DNA of 64,000 nt from NCBI RefSeq assembly GCF_014466955.1, contig NZ_AP023396.1, forward strand, positions 5,084,001 through 5,148,000, in the 5' to 3' direction. Source of the stretch: Nocardia wallacei (GTDB lineage Bacteria; Actinomycetota; Actinomycetes; Mycobacteriales; Mycobacteriaceae). Shown here one piece after another: positions 9,576-23,400 of this stretch (within the stretch, counting starts at the first letter, position 1; each line of letters opens with the position of its first letter). A program made the translations under genes and the position numbers. The notes below the pieces were generated by a model, which was given only the letters and a program-made list of their open reading frames with translations, did not search any database and was not told the DNA's origin.

Positions 9576-9600
9576 GGCGTATCGGATATTCCGATACGCC
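9576..9600. promoter_or_regulatory. 25-base near-perfect palindrome
   Basis: GGCGTATCGGA (9576-9586) and its exact reverse complement (9590-9600) are separated by TAT. This is far longer than expected by chance in a 440-base gap. A T-run (ATTTTT) begins some 17 bases later, too distant for a standard intrinsic terminator. It is most likely a protein-binding site upstream of the LuxR-type gene, or a small hairpin in an untranslated RNA. Confidence 0.5.
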
Positions 9601-9656
9601 CGGTCGGGATCGATAGATTTTTCGAATTGCGCGCTGCCGGCGTCAGCCGCCTTTCC

Positions 9657-9693
9657 GCCCCGAGCGGCGGCCTGCGCCGGTCCCGCTCGGGGC
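9657..9693 (-). terminator. stem-loop at the 3' end of the MFS gene
   Basis: GCCCCGAGCGG (9657-9667) pairs with CCGCTCGGGGC (9683-9693), an 11-bp GC stem with a 15-base loop, 25 bases past the stop codon of the leftward MFS gene. There is no U-tract on either side. Confidence 0.5.
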
Positions 9694-9718
9694 CCTGAAA
9701 TTCATGCTATGAGTTCGG

Positions 9719-11161
9719 TCACACACGGTCCGCGCCCACCGGCCGCGCGTCGGTCATCGGCAGGGCCGCCAGCACCACCGGCACCATCGCCGCGGCGGCG
9801 AACCAGAACACCGCGTGCAGCCCGTCCAGCCAGCCCGTGGTGACAGTGGTGGTGATCGCCGCGAACGCCGCGATACCGAGGCCACCGCCCATCTGCCGGG
9901 CGGTCATGCTCATGCCGTACCCGGAGGCGAACTTCTCCTGCGGCACCGACGTCGCCGCCGCCGAGGACACCGCGGTCATCAGCAGCCCGATCGCCAGCCC
10001 GGACAGCAGCCCGACCGGCAGCCACACCGCCAGGAACCGCGTCTGCTCGTGCAGCAGCAGTGCGAACAGCACCCCGGAGACGCCGAACAGCACCGCACCG
10101 GCGATCGTCGCGAGCCGCTGGATGTCTGGATGCTTGGACTTGCCGACGACACCGGCGCCGATCGCGGCGGTGAACGCGCCCGGCGAATTCGCCAGTCCCG
10201 CTTCCCAGATCGAGTACTTCCAGACCACGATGGTGTACAGCGGGCAGGCCAGCAGCCAGGCGAACATCGCGATGCCGAACAGGAACGACACGGCGCTGGC
10301 GGCGGCGAATTTCCGGTCGGCCCACAGCTGCACCTCGAACACCGGCACCCGGTGCCGCATCGAGCGCAGGATCCCGGCGGCCAGCAGCACCAGTCCGCCC
10401 ACCGTCGCGGCGATGAAACCGGCACTGAGCCAACCCCATTCGCCACCCTGGGTGAGTCCGACCACGACCGTGCCGACACCGAGCGCGATCAGTATCGCGC
10501 CCAGCGGATCGGGCCGCTCCCGCACCTCGGGCTTGATCTCGGGCAGCCAGTTGCGGCCGATCACGAAGGCCACCAGGCCGACCGGGACGTTGATCAGGAA
10601 CACCGCGCGCCAGTCCCAGGCCCACACCAGCAGCCCGCCGAGCGCGGGACCGAAGGCGGCGGCCGCGGAGGAGGCCGCCGCCCAGGCCGCCACCGCCGCG
10701 ACCCGGCGCTCGGGCGGGTAGGCGCCCAGTACCAGGCCGAGGGCGGCGGGGATCATGCCACCGGCCGCGAGGCCCTGCAAAAACCTTGCGCCGATGAGGA
10801 ATTCGACGGTCGGCGCCGCGGTGCACAGCGCGGAGGCTATGGTGAACGCGAGCAGCGACCACAGGAAGACCGCCTTGCGGCCGAACACGTCGGCGTAGCG
10901 GCCCACGGGGGTGAGCACAGCCGCGAAGAACACGGCGTATCCCGACACCACCCACGACAGTGTCGGCAGCGCGGTGCCGGGGAAGCTCTCGAAGATGTCC
11001 GAGAACGCGACGTTCACCACGGACATGTCGAGGAAGGCCACGAAGGTGGCCACCGAGGTGATCAGCAGGACCCGCCGCGGCTCGATCGGCGCGCGGGCTC
11101 CTGCGGGGAGGGGGTATGCCGACGCCTGGGTCGAGACCTTGTCGGCGACGTCGTCAGTCAT
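9719..11161 (-). CDS. MFS drug exporter, EmrB/QacA (DHA2) type
   Basis: The 480-residue integral membrane protein is a proton-driven multidrug exporter. Family signatures seen are FLDMSVVNVAFSDI in the first helix (motif D1 of 14-helix exporters), GRYADVFGRKAVFLW (motif A), RFLQGLAAGGMIP (motif B) and ALGGLLVWAWDWRAVFLINVPVG (motif C region). A string of hydrophobic segments runs through the whole length. The ATG at 11161 follows GGCAGGTGG. It diverges from a TetR gene, and a long operator-like repeat overlaps its putative promoter, so it is probably repressed by that TetR protein. It could export the polyketide of the neighbouring cluster, but position is the only support. Confidence 0.9.
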   Translation of the reverse strand: MTDDVADKVSTQASAYPLPAGARAPIEPRRVLLITSVATFVAFLDMSVVNVAFSDIFESFPGTALPTLSWVVSGYAVFFAAVLTPVGRYADVFGRKAVFLWSLLAFTIASALCTAAPTVEFLIGARFLQGLAAGGMIPAALGLVLGAYPPERRVAAVAAWAAASSAAAAFGPALGGLLVWAWDWRAVFLINVPVGLVAFVIGRNWLPEIKPEVRERPDPLGAILIALGVGTVVVGLTQGGEWGWLSAGFIAATVGGLVLLAAGILRSMRHRVPVFEVQLWADRKFAAASAVSFLFGIAMFAWLLACPLYTIVVWKYSIWEAGLANSPGAFTAAIGAGVVGKSKHPDIQRLATIAGAVLFGVSGVLFALLLHEQTRFLAVWLPVGLLSGLAIGLLMTAVSSAAATSVPQEKFASGYGMSMTARQMGGGLGIAAFAAITTTVTTGWLDGLHAVFWFAAAAMVPVVLAALPMTDARPVGADRV

Positions 11162-11220
11162 CGTCCACCTGCCGGGGAATCACGAGAGGGCACATCGGGA
11201 AGACCTCACAGTCTGTTGAA

Positions 11221-11269
11221 CCGAACGTTCGTGCGGGATCATTAACGCACGATCGTTCGGTCAGGTCAA
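11221..11269 (-). promoter_or_regulatory. promoter and TetR operator of the MFS exporter
   Basis: On the minus strand a -35-like TTGACC (11269-11264) and a -10-like TTAATG (11245-11240) are 18 bases apart. The spacer and the sequence beyond the -10 contain two 15-base arms, CCGAACGTTCGTGCG (11221-11235) and CGCACGATCGTTCGG (11246-11260), which are reverse complements apart from one base. A dimer or pair of dimers bound here would block the promoter. Confidence 0.6.
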
Positions 11270-11330
11270 GACGGACTGCACGGCTCTTCCATCGAAATCC
11301 CACGAATTCTCGCCCGGACCGGCAAGTCTG

Positions 11331-11348
11331 GCCGAACGATCGTTCGGC
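11331..11348 (+). promoter_or_regulatory. TetR autoregulatory operator
   Basis: GCCGAACGATCGTTCGGC is a perfect 18-base palindrome directly followed by a -10-like TAAGAT (11349-11354). It shares the CGAACGATCG core with the operator of the divergent MFS gene (11221-11260), so one regulator probably binds both. The tetR start codon lies 50 bases further on. Confidence 0.6.
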
Positions 11349-11403
11349 TAAGATGGTTAGCGAGGGGTACCAGCCAGGGGTTGTGAAAAGGAGACACGGG
11401 TCG

Positions 11404-12066
11404 ATGACGGAGACTCGCCCGGCACGCGGCCACGACACCCGCCGTGCCATCCTGCGTGAAGCGGTCCAGGTCGGCGCGGTGGAGGGCCTGGACAGGCTCA
11501 CCATCGGCCGGCTCGCCACCGCCCTCGGCGCCAGCAAGAGCGGCGTGTTCGGGCTGTTCGGGTCCAAGGAGGAACTCCAGCTGGCCGCGATCGAGGAGGC
11601 CAAGTCGACCTTCATCGCGGAGGTGATCGGCCCGGCGCTGCGGCGGCCCTCGGGCATCGAGCGGCTGCGCACGCTGTGCGAGGCCTGGCTCGACCACACC
11701 AGCCGGGATGCCGCGGCCGACGGCGCCTGCTTCTTCCTGTCGGTCGGCTCCGAGTTCGGGTCGCGACCCGGGCGGGTGCGCGACGCCATCGTCTCGGTGT
11801 GGCAGCAGTGGCACGACTTTCACCGCCAGACCATCGTGGAGGCCCAGCAACTGGGCGAGATCACCGCCGCGACCGACCCGGCGCAGCTGGCCTTCGAGCT
11901 AGCGGCCATCGAGCGCAGCGCGGTGGCCGACTCGACGCTGCTCGACGACACGGCCGTGTTCGACCGGGCCCGCACCGCGATGCTGCGGCTGCTGCGCGAG
12001 CACGCCACCGACCCCGAACGGATCCCCGTGCCGCCGCACAGTCGTGCGGCCGACCGGCGAGCTTAG
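11404..12066 (+). CDS. TetR/AcrR-family transcriptional repressor
   Basis: The 220-residue product has an N-terminal TetR helix-turn-helix: TRRAILREAVQVGAVEGLD then LTIGRLATALGASKSGVFGLFGSKEELQ (residues about 10-58). The ligand-binding half contains the LCEAWLDHTS and GACFFLSVGSEFGSRPG blocks typical of the TetR_C YfiR-like subgroup. The ATG at 11404 is chosen because AAAAGGAG precedes it and it starts just before the DNA-binding domain. It is divergent from the MFS exporter with shared operators, so it is expected to repress both genes and release them on binding a ligand. Similar half-sites lie near 43030 and 43175. Confidence 0.9.
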   Translation: MTETRPARGHDTRRAILREAVQVGAVEGLDRLTIGRLATALGASKSGVFGLFGSKEELQLAAIEEAKSTFIAEVIGPALRRPSGIERLRTLCEAWLDHTSRDAAADGACFFLSVGSEFGSRPGRVRDAIVSVWQQWHDFHRQTIVEAQQLGEITAATDPAQLAFELAAIERSAVADSTLLDDTAVFDRARTAMLRLLREHATDPERIPVPPHSRAADRRA

Positions 12067-12116
12067 GGGACGCGTAGGGGTTACCGCTCCCGGGTGATTG
12101 GACAACAGTGGGCCTA
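12064..12116 (+). promoter_or_regulatory. promoter of the rightward polyketide operon
   Basis: TAGGGG (12064-12069) repeats after five bases as TAGGGGTTACCGC (12075-12087). Sixteen bases later comes CAACAGT (12103-12109), a candidate -10. The same element with the same spacing occurs upstream of the leftward PKS gene (40599-40651). The first TAGGGG includes the tetR stop codon. The predicted start of transcription falls at or next to the ATG at 12116, suggesting a leaderless mRNA. Confidence 0.6.
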
Positions 12117-12991
12117 TGCGCTCAGTGTCCGGCCCGGGTGCCCGCCATCGGCACCGCACGACCGTGCGGCAACGTCCGCGGGTCGGCCATATCGACTTCC
12201 TCAACTGGCTGCCCATCCTGTGGGGGCTGGCCCGCACCGGGAACCTGATCGAACTGGATCTGGTGCGCGGCACCCCCGACGACCTCAGCGACGCCCTCGC
12301 CGCCGGTTCGCTCGATCTGGGCCCCATCAGTCTGGTCGAATACCTTTCGCACACAGACGAATTGGAGCTGCTTCCGGATCTGGCCATCGGCTGTGACGGG
12401 CCGGTCATGTCGTGTCTCATCGTGAGCCGGGTGCCGCTGGACCGGCTCGACGGCGTCCCGGTGGCACTGAGTTCGACCAGCCGCACCTCGGTGCGGCTGG
12501 CCCGGCTGCTGCTCAGCGACTACGTCGGGGTGCGGCCGCGATTCTTCGTCAGCCCGCCCGATCCGGCGCTCATGTTCACCCAGGCCCCGGCCGCGGTGCT
12601 GATCGGCGACGTCGCGCTGCGCACGGCGCTGTTCGAGGCGCCCGAGCGGGGCCTGGTGGTGCACGACCTGGGCCGGATGTGGCGGGAGTGGACCGGGCTG
12701 CCGTTCGTCTTCGCCGTGCTCGGTGTACGACGCGAATTCGCTGTGCGCGAACCGGATTCCGTGCGCCGGGTGCACGCCGACCTGCTGGCGGCCCGCGATG
12801 TGGCGCTGGCGGAGATGGACGAGCTGTGCGAGCGGGCAGCGCGCTGGGAGGAATTCGACGCGGACACGCTGCGGCGCTACTACACCGGCGCGCTGGACTT
12901 CGACCTCGGGCCACGACATCTGGAGGGCATCGCCGAGTTCGCGCGGCGGACCGGGTTTCGCACCGATCTCACTGCCGCGCTACCGGCGTGA
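12116..12991 (+). CDS. MqnA-like chorismate dehydratase
   Basis: The 291-residue product belongs to the MqnA/MqnD family (PF02621) and matches MqnA in particular: RVGHIDFLNWLPI at the start of the fold, LVRGTPDDLSDALAAGSLDLGPISLVEYL, then GCDGPVMSCLIVSRVPL, and the C-terminal RRYYTGALDFDLG. MqnA removes water from chorismate to give 3-[(1-carboxyvinyl)oxy]benzoate, the first step of the futalosine route to menaquinone. No other mqn gene is present here, and the gene leads an operon with an acyl-CoA ligase-ACP and two PKS genes. I infer that it makes an aromatic starter acid. The start is uncertain: ATG 12116 lacks a ribosome site but fits a leaderless transcript; GTG 12164 and TTG 12098 are alternatives. 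Confidence 0.82.
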   Translation: MRSVSGPGARHRHRTTVRQRPRVGHIDFLNWLPILWGLARTGNLIELDLVRGTPDDLSDALAAGSLDLGPISLVEYLSHTDELELLPDLAIGCDGPVMSCLIVSRVPLDRLDGVPVALSSTSRTSVRLARLLLSDYVGVRPRFFVSPPDPALMFTQAPAAVLIGDVALRTALFEAPERGLVVHDLGRMWREWTGLPFVFAVLGVRREFAVREPDSVRRVHADLLAARDVALAEMDELCERAARWEEFDADTLRRYYTGALDFDLGPRHLEGIAEFARRTGFRTDLTAALPA

Positions 12992-13025
12992 CAGGCGGCG
13001 GTGCGCGATGACAGCGGGAGGTTCG

Positions 13026-15143
13026 ATGACGGCAACGGTGGATCTGAGCCCGGCGGCTCGGGTCGACGCCCTGGCCCGGCAGGCCGGGCGCCGGGTCGCG
13101 GTGGTGTACGAGGGCGGCACCTACAGCTACGACGTGCTCGCCGGGCAGTCCCGGCGGCTGGCCGCGGCGCTGGCCGACGGTGGCGCGGGCGAGGGCGACC
13201 GCGTGGTGTACCTGGGCGGCAACAGCGTCGCCTTCCTTGCGACCTTTCTCGCCACCGCACGGCTGGGATCGGTGTTCGTGCCGGTGAATTCGCGGCTGAC
13301 CGCTGCGGAGGTGGCGGTGATCCTCGCGGACTGCGCGCCGCACACCCTCGTGGTCGAACCCGGGCACCGGGAGATCGCCGAGGCGGCCGGAAGCGCCGCC
13401 CGGTTGCTGCTCGTGCCCGGCGACCCAGGACAGGATCCGGACGAAAAGCCCGGGGGCGCTTGGGAAGTACTGCCGCCGACCACCGGTGACACGGTCGCCG
13501 ACCCGGTTGCGTGCCCGGCCGATCGGCCCGCCATGCTCGCCTACACCTCGGGCACCACGGGCAGGCCCAAGGGTGTGCGGCTGACGCACGGGAATCTGTG
13601 GTGGAACGGCCTCAACCTGGACATGGTGGCGCCCGCGGCACCGCTGGACGTCACCCTGGTCGTGGCTCCCCTGTTCCACACCGCGCCACTGGGCTGTTTC
13701 ACCTTGCGCACCCTGCTGCGCGGCGGAACGGTGGTGCTGCGCCGCGACTTCCAGGCCCCGCGGATGCTGGCGGATCTGGTCGACTACCGGGTCACCACCG
13801 TCTTCGCGGTACCGGCCATGTTCGCTGCGGTCGCGGCCCTGCCCGGCTTCCCGGCGGCGGATCTGTCGGCGCTGCGCACCGCGGTCACCGCCGGTGCGCC
13901 CGCGCCCGCACCGCTGATCGGCCGCTACCTCGACCGCGGCATCGCGCTGCAGCAGGCGTACGGGCTCACCGAGACGCTGTTCGTCACCTGCCTGCCCGCC
14001 GACCGGACCGCCGAGCACGCCTCGTCGGCCGGACTCGCTCTGCCCTACACCGAGATTCGCATCATCGACCCGGCCGCCGGGACACCGGTCGCGCCGGGCG
14101 AGCCCGGTGAGGTGTGCCTGCGCGCGCCGACGGTGACCAGCGGGTATCGCAACGCCCCCGAGGCGACCGCGGCCGCGTTCGCCGACGGCTGGTTCCGCAC
14201 CGGCGATATCGGCTATCTGGACCGCGGCGGCTGTCTGTACCTGGTCGACCGGCGCAAGGACATGATCATCGTGGGCGGCGACAACGTGTACTCGGCCGAG
14301 GTCGAGCAGGTGCTGGCGCGCTGTCCCGGCGTGACCGATGTGGCGGTGGTCGGGATGCCCGATCCGCACGAGGGCGAGAGCGTGGTCGCGATCGTGAGCG
14401 GCCACGCCGACCTCCGTCCCACGCTGGCCGACCTGCGGCGCTTCGCCGAGCGCGAGCTGGCGGGCTACAAGCTGCCGACGCGAGTGGTGCATGCCGAGCA
14501 GATCCCGCGCAATGCGATGGGCAAGATCGACAAGGTCGTCATCCGGGCGGCGCTGGCCGACGCGGATCACGCCGTGTTCGCCGCAGAACCGGACGATCGG
14601 TCGCCAGACGAACAGCCCTCCACCGCAACACCTTCCACGACGCCGCCCGCGTGGTTGCGGGCGCTGCCGTCGCTGCCGCCCGACGAGCAATACCGCGTCG
14701 TGTTCGACGTCGTGGCGGCGAGCCTCGCCCGCACCATCCGCGGCGCGCCGCGGGTGCCGGCCGCCGAGGATCGGCTGCGCGACATCGGCCTGGGCTCGCT
14801 GGCGGCGGTGGAGCTGGCCCGTCACCTCGGCGCCACCTTCCACCTCGACCTGCCCACCACCACCCTGTTCGATCACGCCACGGTCGGTGGGCTGGTCCGG
14901 CAGCTGTGCGACCGGATCACCGCCGCCGGGGCGCGGCCGCCCGTGCTGAAGCTGATCGCGGAATTCGAACGCGCACTGCGCGATACCCCGTTCGAGCCGG
15001 CCGTGCGCGCCGAGCTGCGCGAGCGCCTGCGCGCCTCGCTCAACCAGCTCACCGGCGCGCCGGGCGCCGCCAACCCCGATGTCACCGGCGCCACCGACCG
15101 CGAGCTGTTCGCCCTGCTCGACGCCGAACTCGGAACACGCTGA
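13026..15143 (+). CDS. PKS loading protein: acyl-CoA ligase fused to an acyl carrier domain
   Basis: The 705-residue product is an ANL-family adenylating enzyme (residues 1-520) with the ATP motif [11 protein letters not shown] near 173-183, [13 protein letters not shown], and the catalytic Lys in NAMGKIDK (K500). A carrier domain follows, with the phosphopantetheine Ser in [12 protein letters not shown] (S591). The last 60 residues ([18 protein letters not shown], then [15 protein letters not shown]) look like a C-terminal PKS docking domain. This is the architecture of a loading module that activates a free carboxylic acid, as for aryl starters in ansamycin-type assembly lines. ATG 13026 is preferred over 13008 because GGGAGG lies just before it. 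It sits between the MqnA-like gene and PKS module 1. Confidence 0.88.
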   Translation: MTATVDLSPAARVDALARQAGRRVAVVYEGGTYSYDVLAGQSRRLAAALADGGAGEGDRVVYLGGNSVAFLATFLATARLGSVFVPVNSRLTAAEVAVILADCAPHTLVVEPGHREIAEAAGSAARLLLVPGDPGQDPDEKPGGAWEVLPPTTGDTVADPVACPADRPAMLAYTSGTTGRPKGVRLTHGNLWWNGLNLDMVAPAAPLDVTLVVAPLFHTAPLGCFTLRTLLRGGTVVLRRDFQAPRMLADLVDYRVTTVFAVPAMFAAVAALPGFPAADLSALRTAVTAGAPAPAPLIGRYLDRGIALQQAYGLTETLFVTCLPADRTAEHASSAGLALPYTEIRIIDPAAGTPVAPGEPGEVCLRAPTVTSGYRNAPEATAAAFADGWFRTGDIGYLDRGGCLYLVDRRKDMIIVGGDNVYSAEVEQVLARCPGVTDVAVVGMPDPHEGESVVAIVSGHADLRPTLADLRRFAERELAGYKLPTRVVHAEQIPRNAMGKIDKVVIRAALADADHAVFAAEPDDRSPDEQPSTATPSTTPPAWLRALPSLPPDEQYRVVFDVVAASLARTIRGAPRVPAAEDRLRDIGLGSLAAVELARHLGATFHLDLPTTTLFDHATVGGLVRQLCDRITAAGARPPVLKLIAEFERALRDTPFEPAVRAELRERLRASLNQLTGAPGAANPDVTGATDRELFALLDAELGTR

Positions 15144-15201
15144 GCCGCTACCAGCACGCCGCTCGCCGACCGTCCACGCACCGTCCGGGAGGAGTCCTCC
15201 G

Positions 15202-20483
<5,282 letters not shown>

Positions 20484-20487
<4 letters not shown>

Positions 20488-23400
20488 CCAACCCGAACGC
20501 CGAATTGACCGAGGCCCTGCGCGCCGCCCTGGTGGAGCGGGATCGGTTGCGGCGGGAGAACTCCCGGCTCGCCGAGCGGCTCGACGAACCGATCGCGGTG
20601 ATCGGCATGAGCTGCCGCTTCCCCGGCGGCGTGCACGGCCCCGACCAGTGGTGGGAATTCCTGGCCGCCGGCGGCGACGGCATCACCGGCTTCCCCGAGG
20701 ATCGCGGCTGGCGCGACGACGACCGCGCCGAGCGCGGCGACTACCCGAGAGTGGGCGGATTCCTCGATACCGCTTTGGATTTCGACCCGGACATGTTCGG
20801 GATCTCGCCGCGGGAGGCGCTGGCCACCGATCCGCAGCAGCGGCTGCTGCTGGAGGCGTCGTGGGAGGCGATCGAACACGCGCGCCTCGATCCGCTCGCA
20901 CTGCGGGGGTCTCAGACGGCCGTGTTCGCGGGCGTGATGTATCACGACTACGCCGATCGGCTCGGCGCGGTGCCCGAACGCGTCGAGGGGCATCTGCGCA
21001 CCGGCAGCCTCGGCAGTGTGGTGTCCGGGCGGGTCGCCTTCGCGCTGGGACTGCACGGCCCTGCGGTCACCATCGACACCGCGTGTTCCTCGTCGCTGGT
21101 GGCGATGCACCTCGCCGGGCACGCGCTGCGGCAGCGCGAATGCTCGCTGGCCCTGGCCGGTGGTGTGACGGTGATGTCGACACCGAAGGTGTTCGCCGAG
21201 TTCGCCCGGCAGGGCGGGCTCGCCCCGGACGGGCGCTGCAAGGCCTTCGGCGCGGGAGCCGACGGCACCGGCTGGTCGGAGGGCGTCGGGGTGCTCGTGC
21301 TGGAGCGGCTGTCGGACGCGCGGCGGCTCGGACACCGGGTCCTCGCGGTGCTGCGCGGTTCGGCGGTCAACTCCGACGGCGCCTCGAACGGTCTCACCGC
21401 ACCCAACGGCCCCGCCCAGCAGCGAGTGATCCGGCAGGCGCTCGCGGCGGCGGCGCTGCGACCCGACGACATCGATATGGTGGAGGGCCACGGCACCGGC
21501 ACCCGCCTGGGTGACCCGGTCGAAATCCAAGCCCTCCTCGACACCTACGGCCCCGGCCGGACCAGGCCCCTGTGGCTCGGCTCGGCCAAATCGAACGTAG
21601 GCCACACCCAGGCCGCCGCCGGAATGGCCGGAGTGATCAAAGCCGTCATGGCCATGAGCCACGGCACCATACCCCCCACCCTGCACGCGAAAACCCCCTC
21701 CCCCCACGTGGATTGGACCGAGGCCCCGCTCCACCTACCCACCACACCCCAACCCTGGCCCACCACCGGCCACCCCCGCCGCGCAGCCGTCTCCTCCTTC
21801 GGCATCAGCGGCACCAACGCCCACATAATCCTCGAGCAGCCCCCAGCCCACCAGCCCGCCCCGACCGGGATCCAGCCACCCGCCACCCGCCGCACCGCGG
21901 CACGTCCGGGCACGACACAGCCACACACCACCGAACAGCGCCCGACACAGCCGATCACGGTCCGCACCGAACGGCCTGCGGCGGGGCCACACATCACCGA
22001 CCACGGCGCGACACGGCCGGGCATCACCGGCGAGACGGGGCCCGGGATGTCACCGCCGACCACCACACGAGGTGCGGTGGGGGCGATCACGCCGCGCGTT
22101 GCCGATCCAGGTGTGGCGCGGGCGGCCACGGTGGCGGACGGCGAAGGTGTCGGGGCGCAGGCGGGTCCGGTCGCGTGGCCGTTGTCGGGGCGGACCGAGG
22201 CGGGGTTGATCGGGCAGGCCGGTCGGTTGGCGGAGCACGTCGGGGGGCGGCCGGAGGTGGCGGCGGGCGATATCGGGTTCTCGCTGGCGACCACGCGGTC
22301 CCGGTTCGCGCGGCGGGCCGTGGTGCTGGGGCGGGACCGGGACGAGCTGATCGAGCGGCTGGGCGTGCTGGCCGCGGACGGGCGCTCGCCCGGGGTCGTG
22401 CGTGGGACGGCGCACCCGAAGGCCAAGACTGCCTTGCTGTTTCCCGGGCAAGGGTCGCAGCGGCCGGGTATGGGGCGTGAGCTGCACGCCCACTATCCGG
22501 TGTTCGCCGACGCCTTCGACGAGGTCGCCGGGCTGCTGGACCCGAAGCTGGAGCGTCCGGTGCGCGAGATCGCCTGGGCGCCCGCCGATCACCCCGACGC
22601 CGTCCTGCTGGATCGCACCGACTTCACTCAGGCCGCGCTGTTCACCGTCGAGGTCGCGCTCTACCGGCTGCTCGAATCCTGGGGCGTGGCACCGGATTTC
22701 CTGCTCGGCCATTCGATCGGCGAGGTGAGCGCGGCGTACCTGGCCGGGGTGTGGTCGCTGACCGACGCCGCGGCCCTGGTGGCCGCGCGCGGCCGGTTGA
22801 TGCAGCGGCTGCCGTCCGGCGGCGCGATGCTGGCGGTCACCGCCGACGAACGCACCGCCGACGAACTCGTCGCCCCGTACGAGGGCCGGGTCGCCATCGC
22901 CGCCGTGAACGGCCCGGCGGCGCTGGTGATTTCCGGCGACGAACCCGCGATCGACGAGATCGCGTCCGCCGCCGAGGCCCGCGGCCACACCGCGAAGCGG
23001 CTCCGGGTGAGCCACGCCTTCCACTCCCCCCGCATGCGCCCGATGCTCGAGGATTTCGCCGACGTCTGCGCGGCACTGACCTACCGGCCGCCGCGACTGC
23101 CGATCATCTCCGATCTCACCGGGCTACCGGCCGATCCCGCCGCCGTGCGCACGCCGGATTACTGGGTGCGGCACGTCGCCGAGCCGGTGCGTTTCGCCGA
23201 CGGCGTGCGCTGGCTCCGGGACACGGGCCGGGTCACCGTTTTCGCCGAGGTCGGCCCGGGTGCGGCACTGTCCTCACTGGTGGCGGGTGCCGACGACGAC
23301 GCGGTGGTGACGCCGCTGCTGCGCCCCGACCGGCCCGAGCCGGAGGCGATCACGACCGCGGTGGCGGAGGCCTATGTCGCGGGCGCCGCGGTGGACTGGG

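Noticed and set aside
9369..9698. A 109-codon rightward open frame in the gap before the exporter gene
   Set aside because: It has no ribosome site, poor third-position bias and no recognisable content, and it contains the palindromes.
12116..12991. A functional menaquinone (futalosine) locus
   Set aside because: No mqnB, mqnC or mqnD lies nearby, and the gene is in a PKS operon.
13026..15143. A plain fatty-acid CoA ligase (FadD) unrelated to the PKS
   Set aside because: The fused carrier domain with a phosphopantetheine Ser and the docking-type tail, in operon with PKS genes, fit a loading module better.
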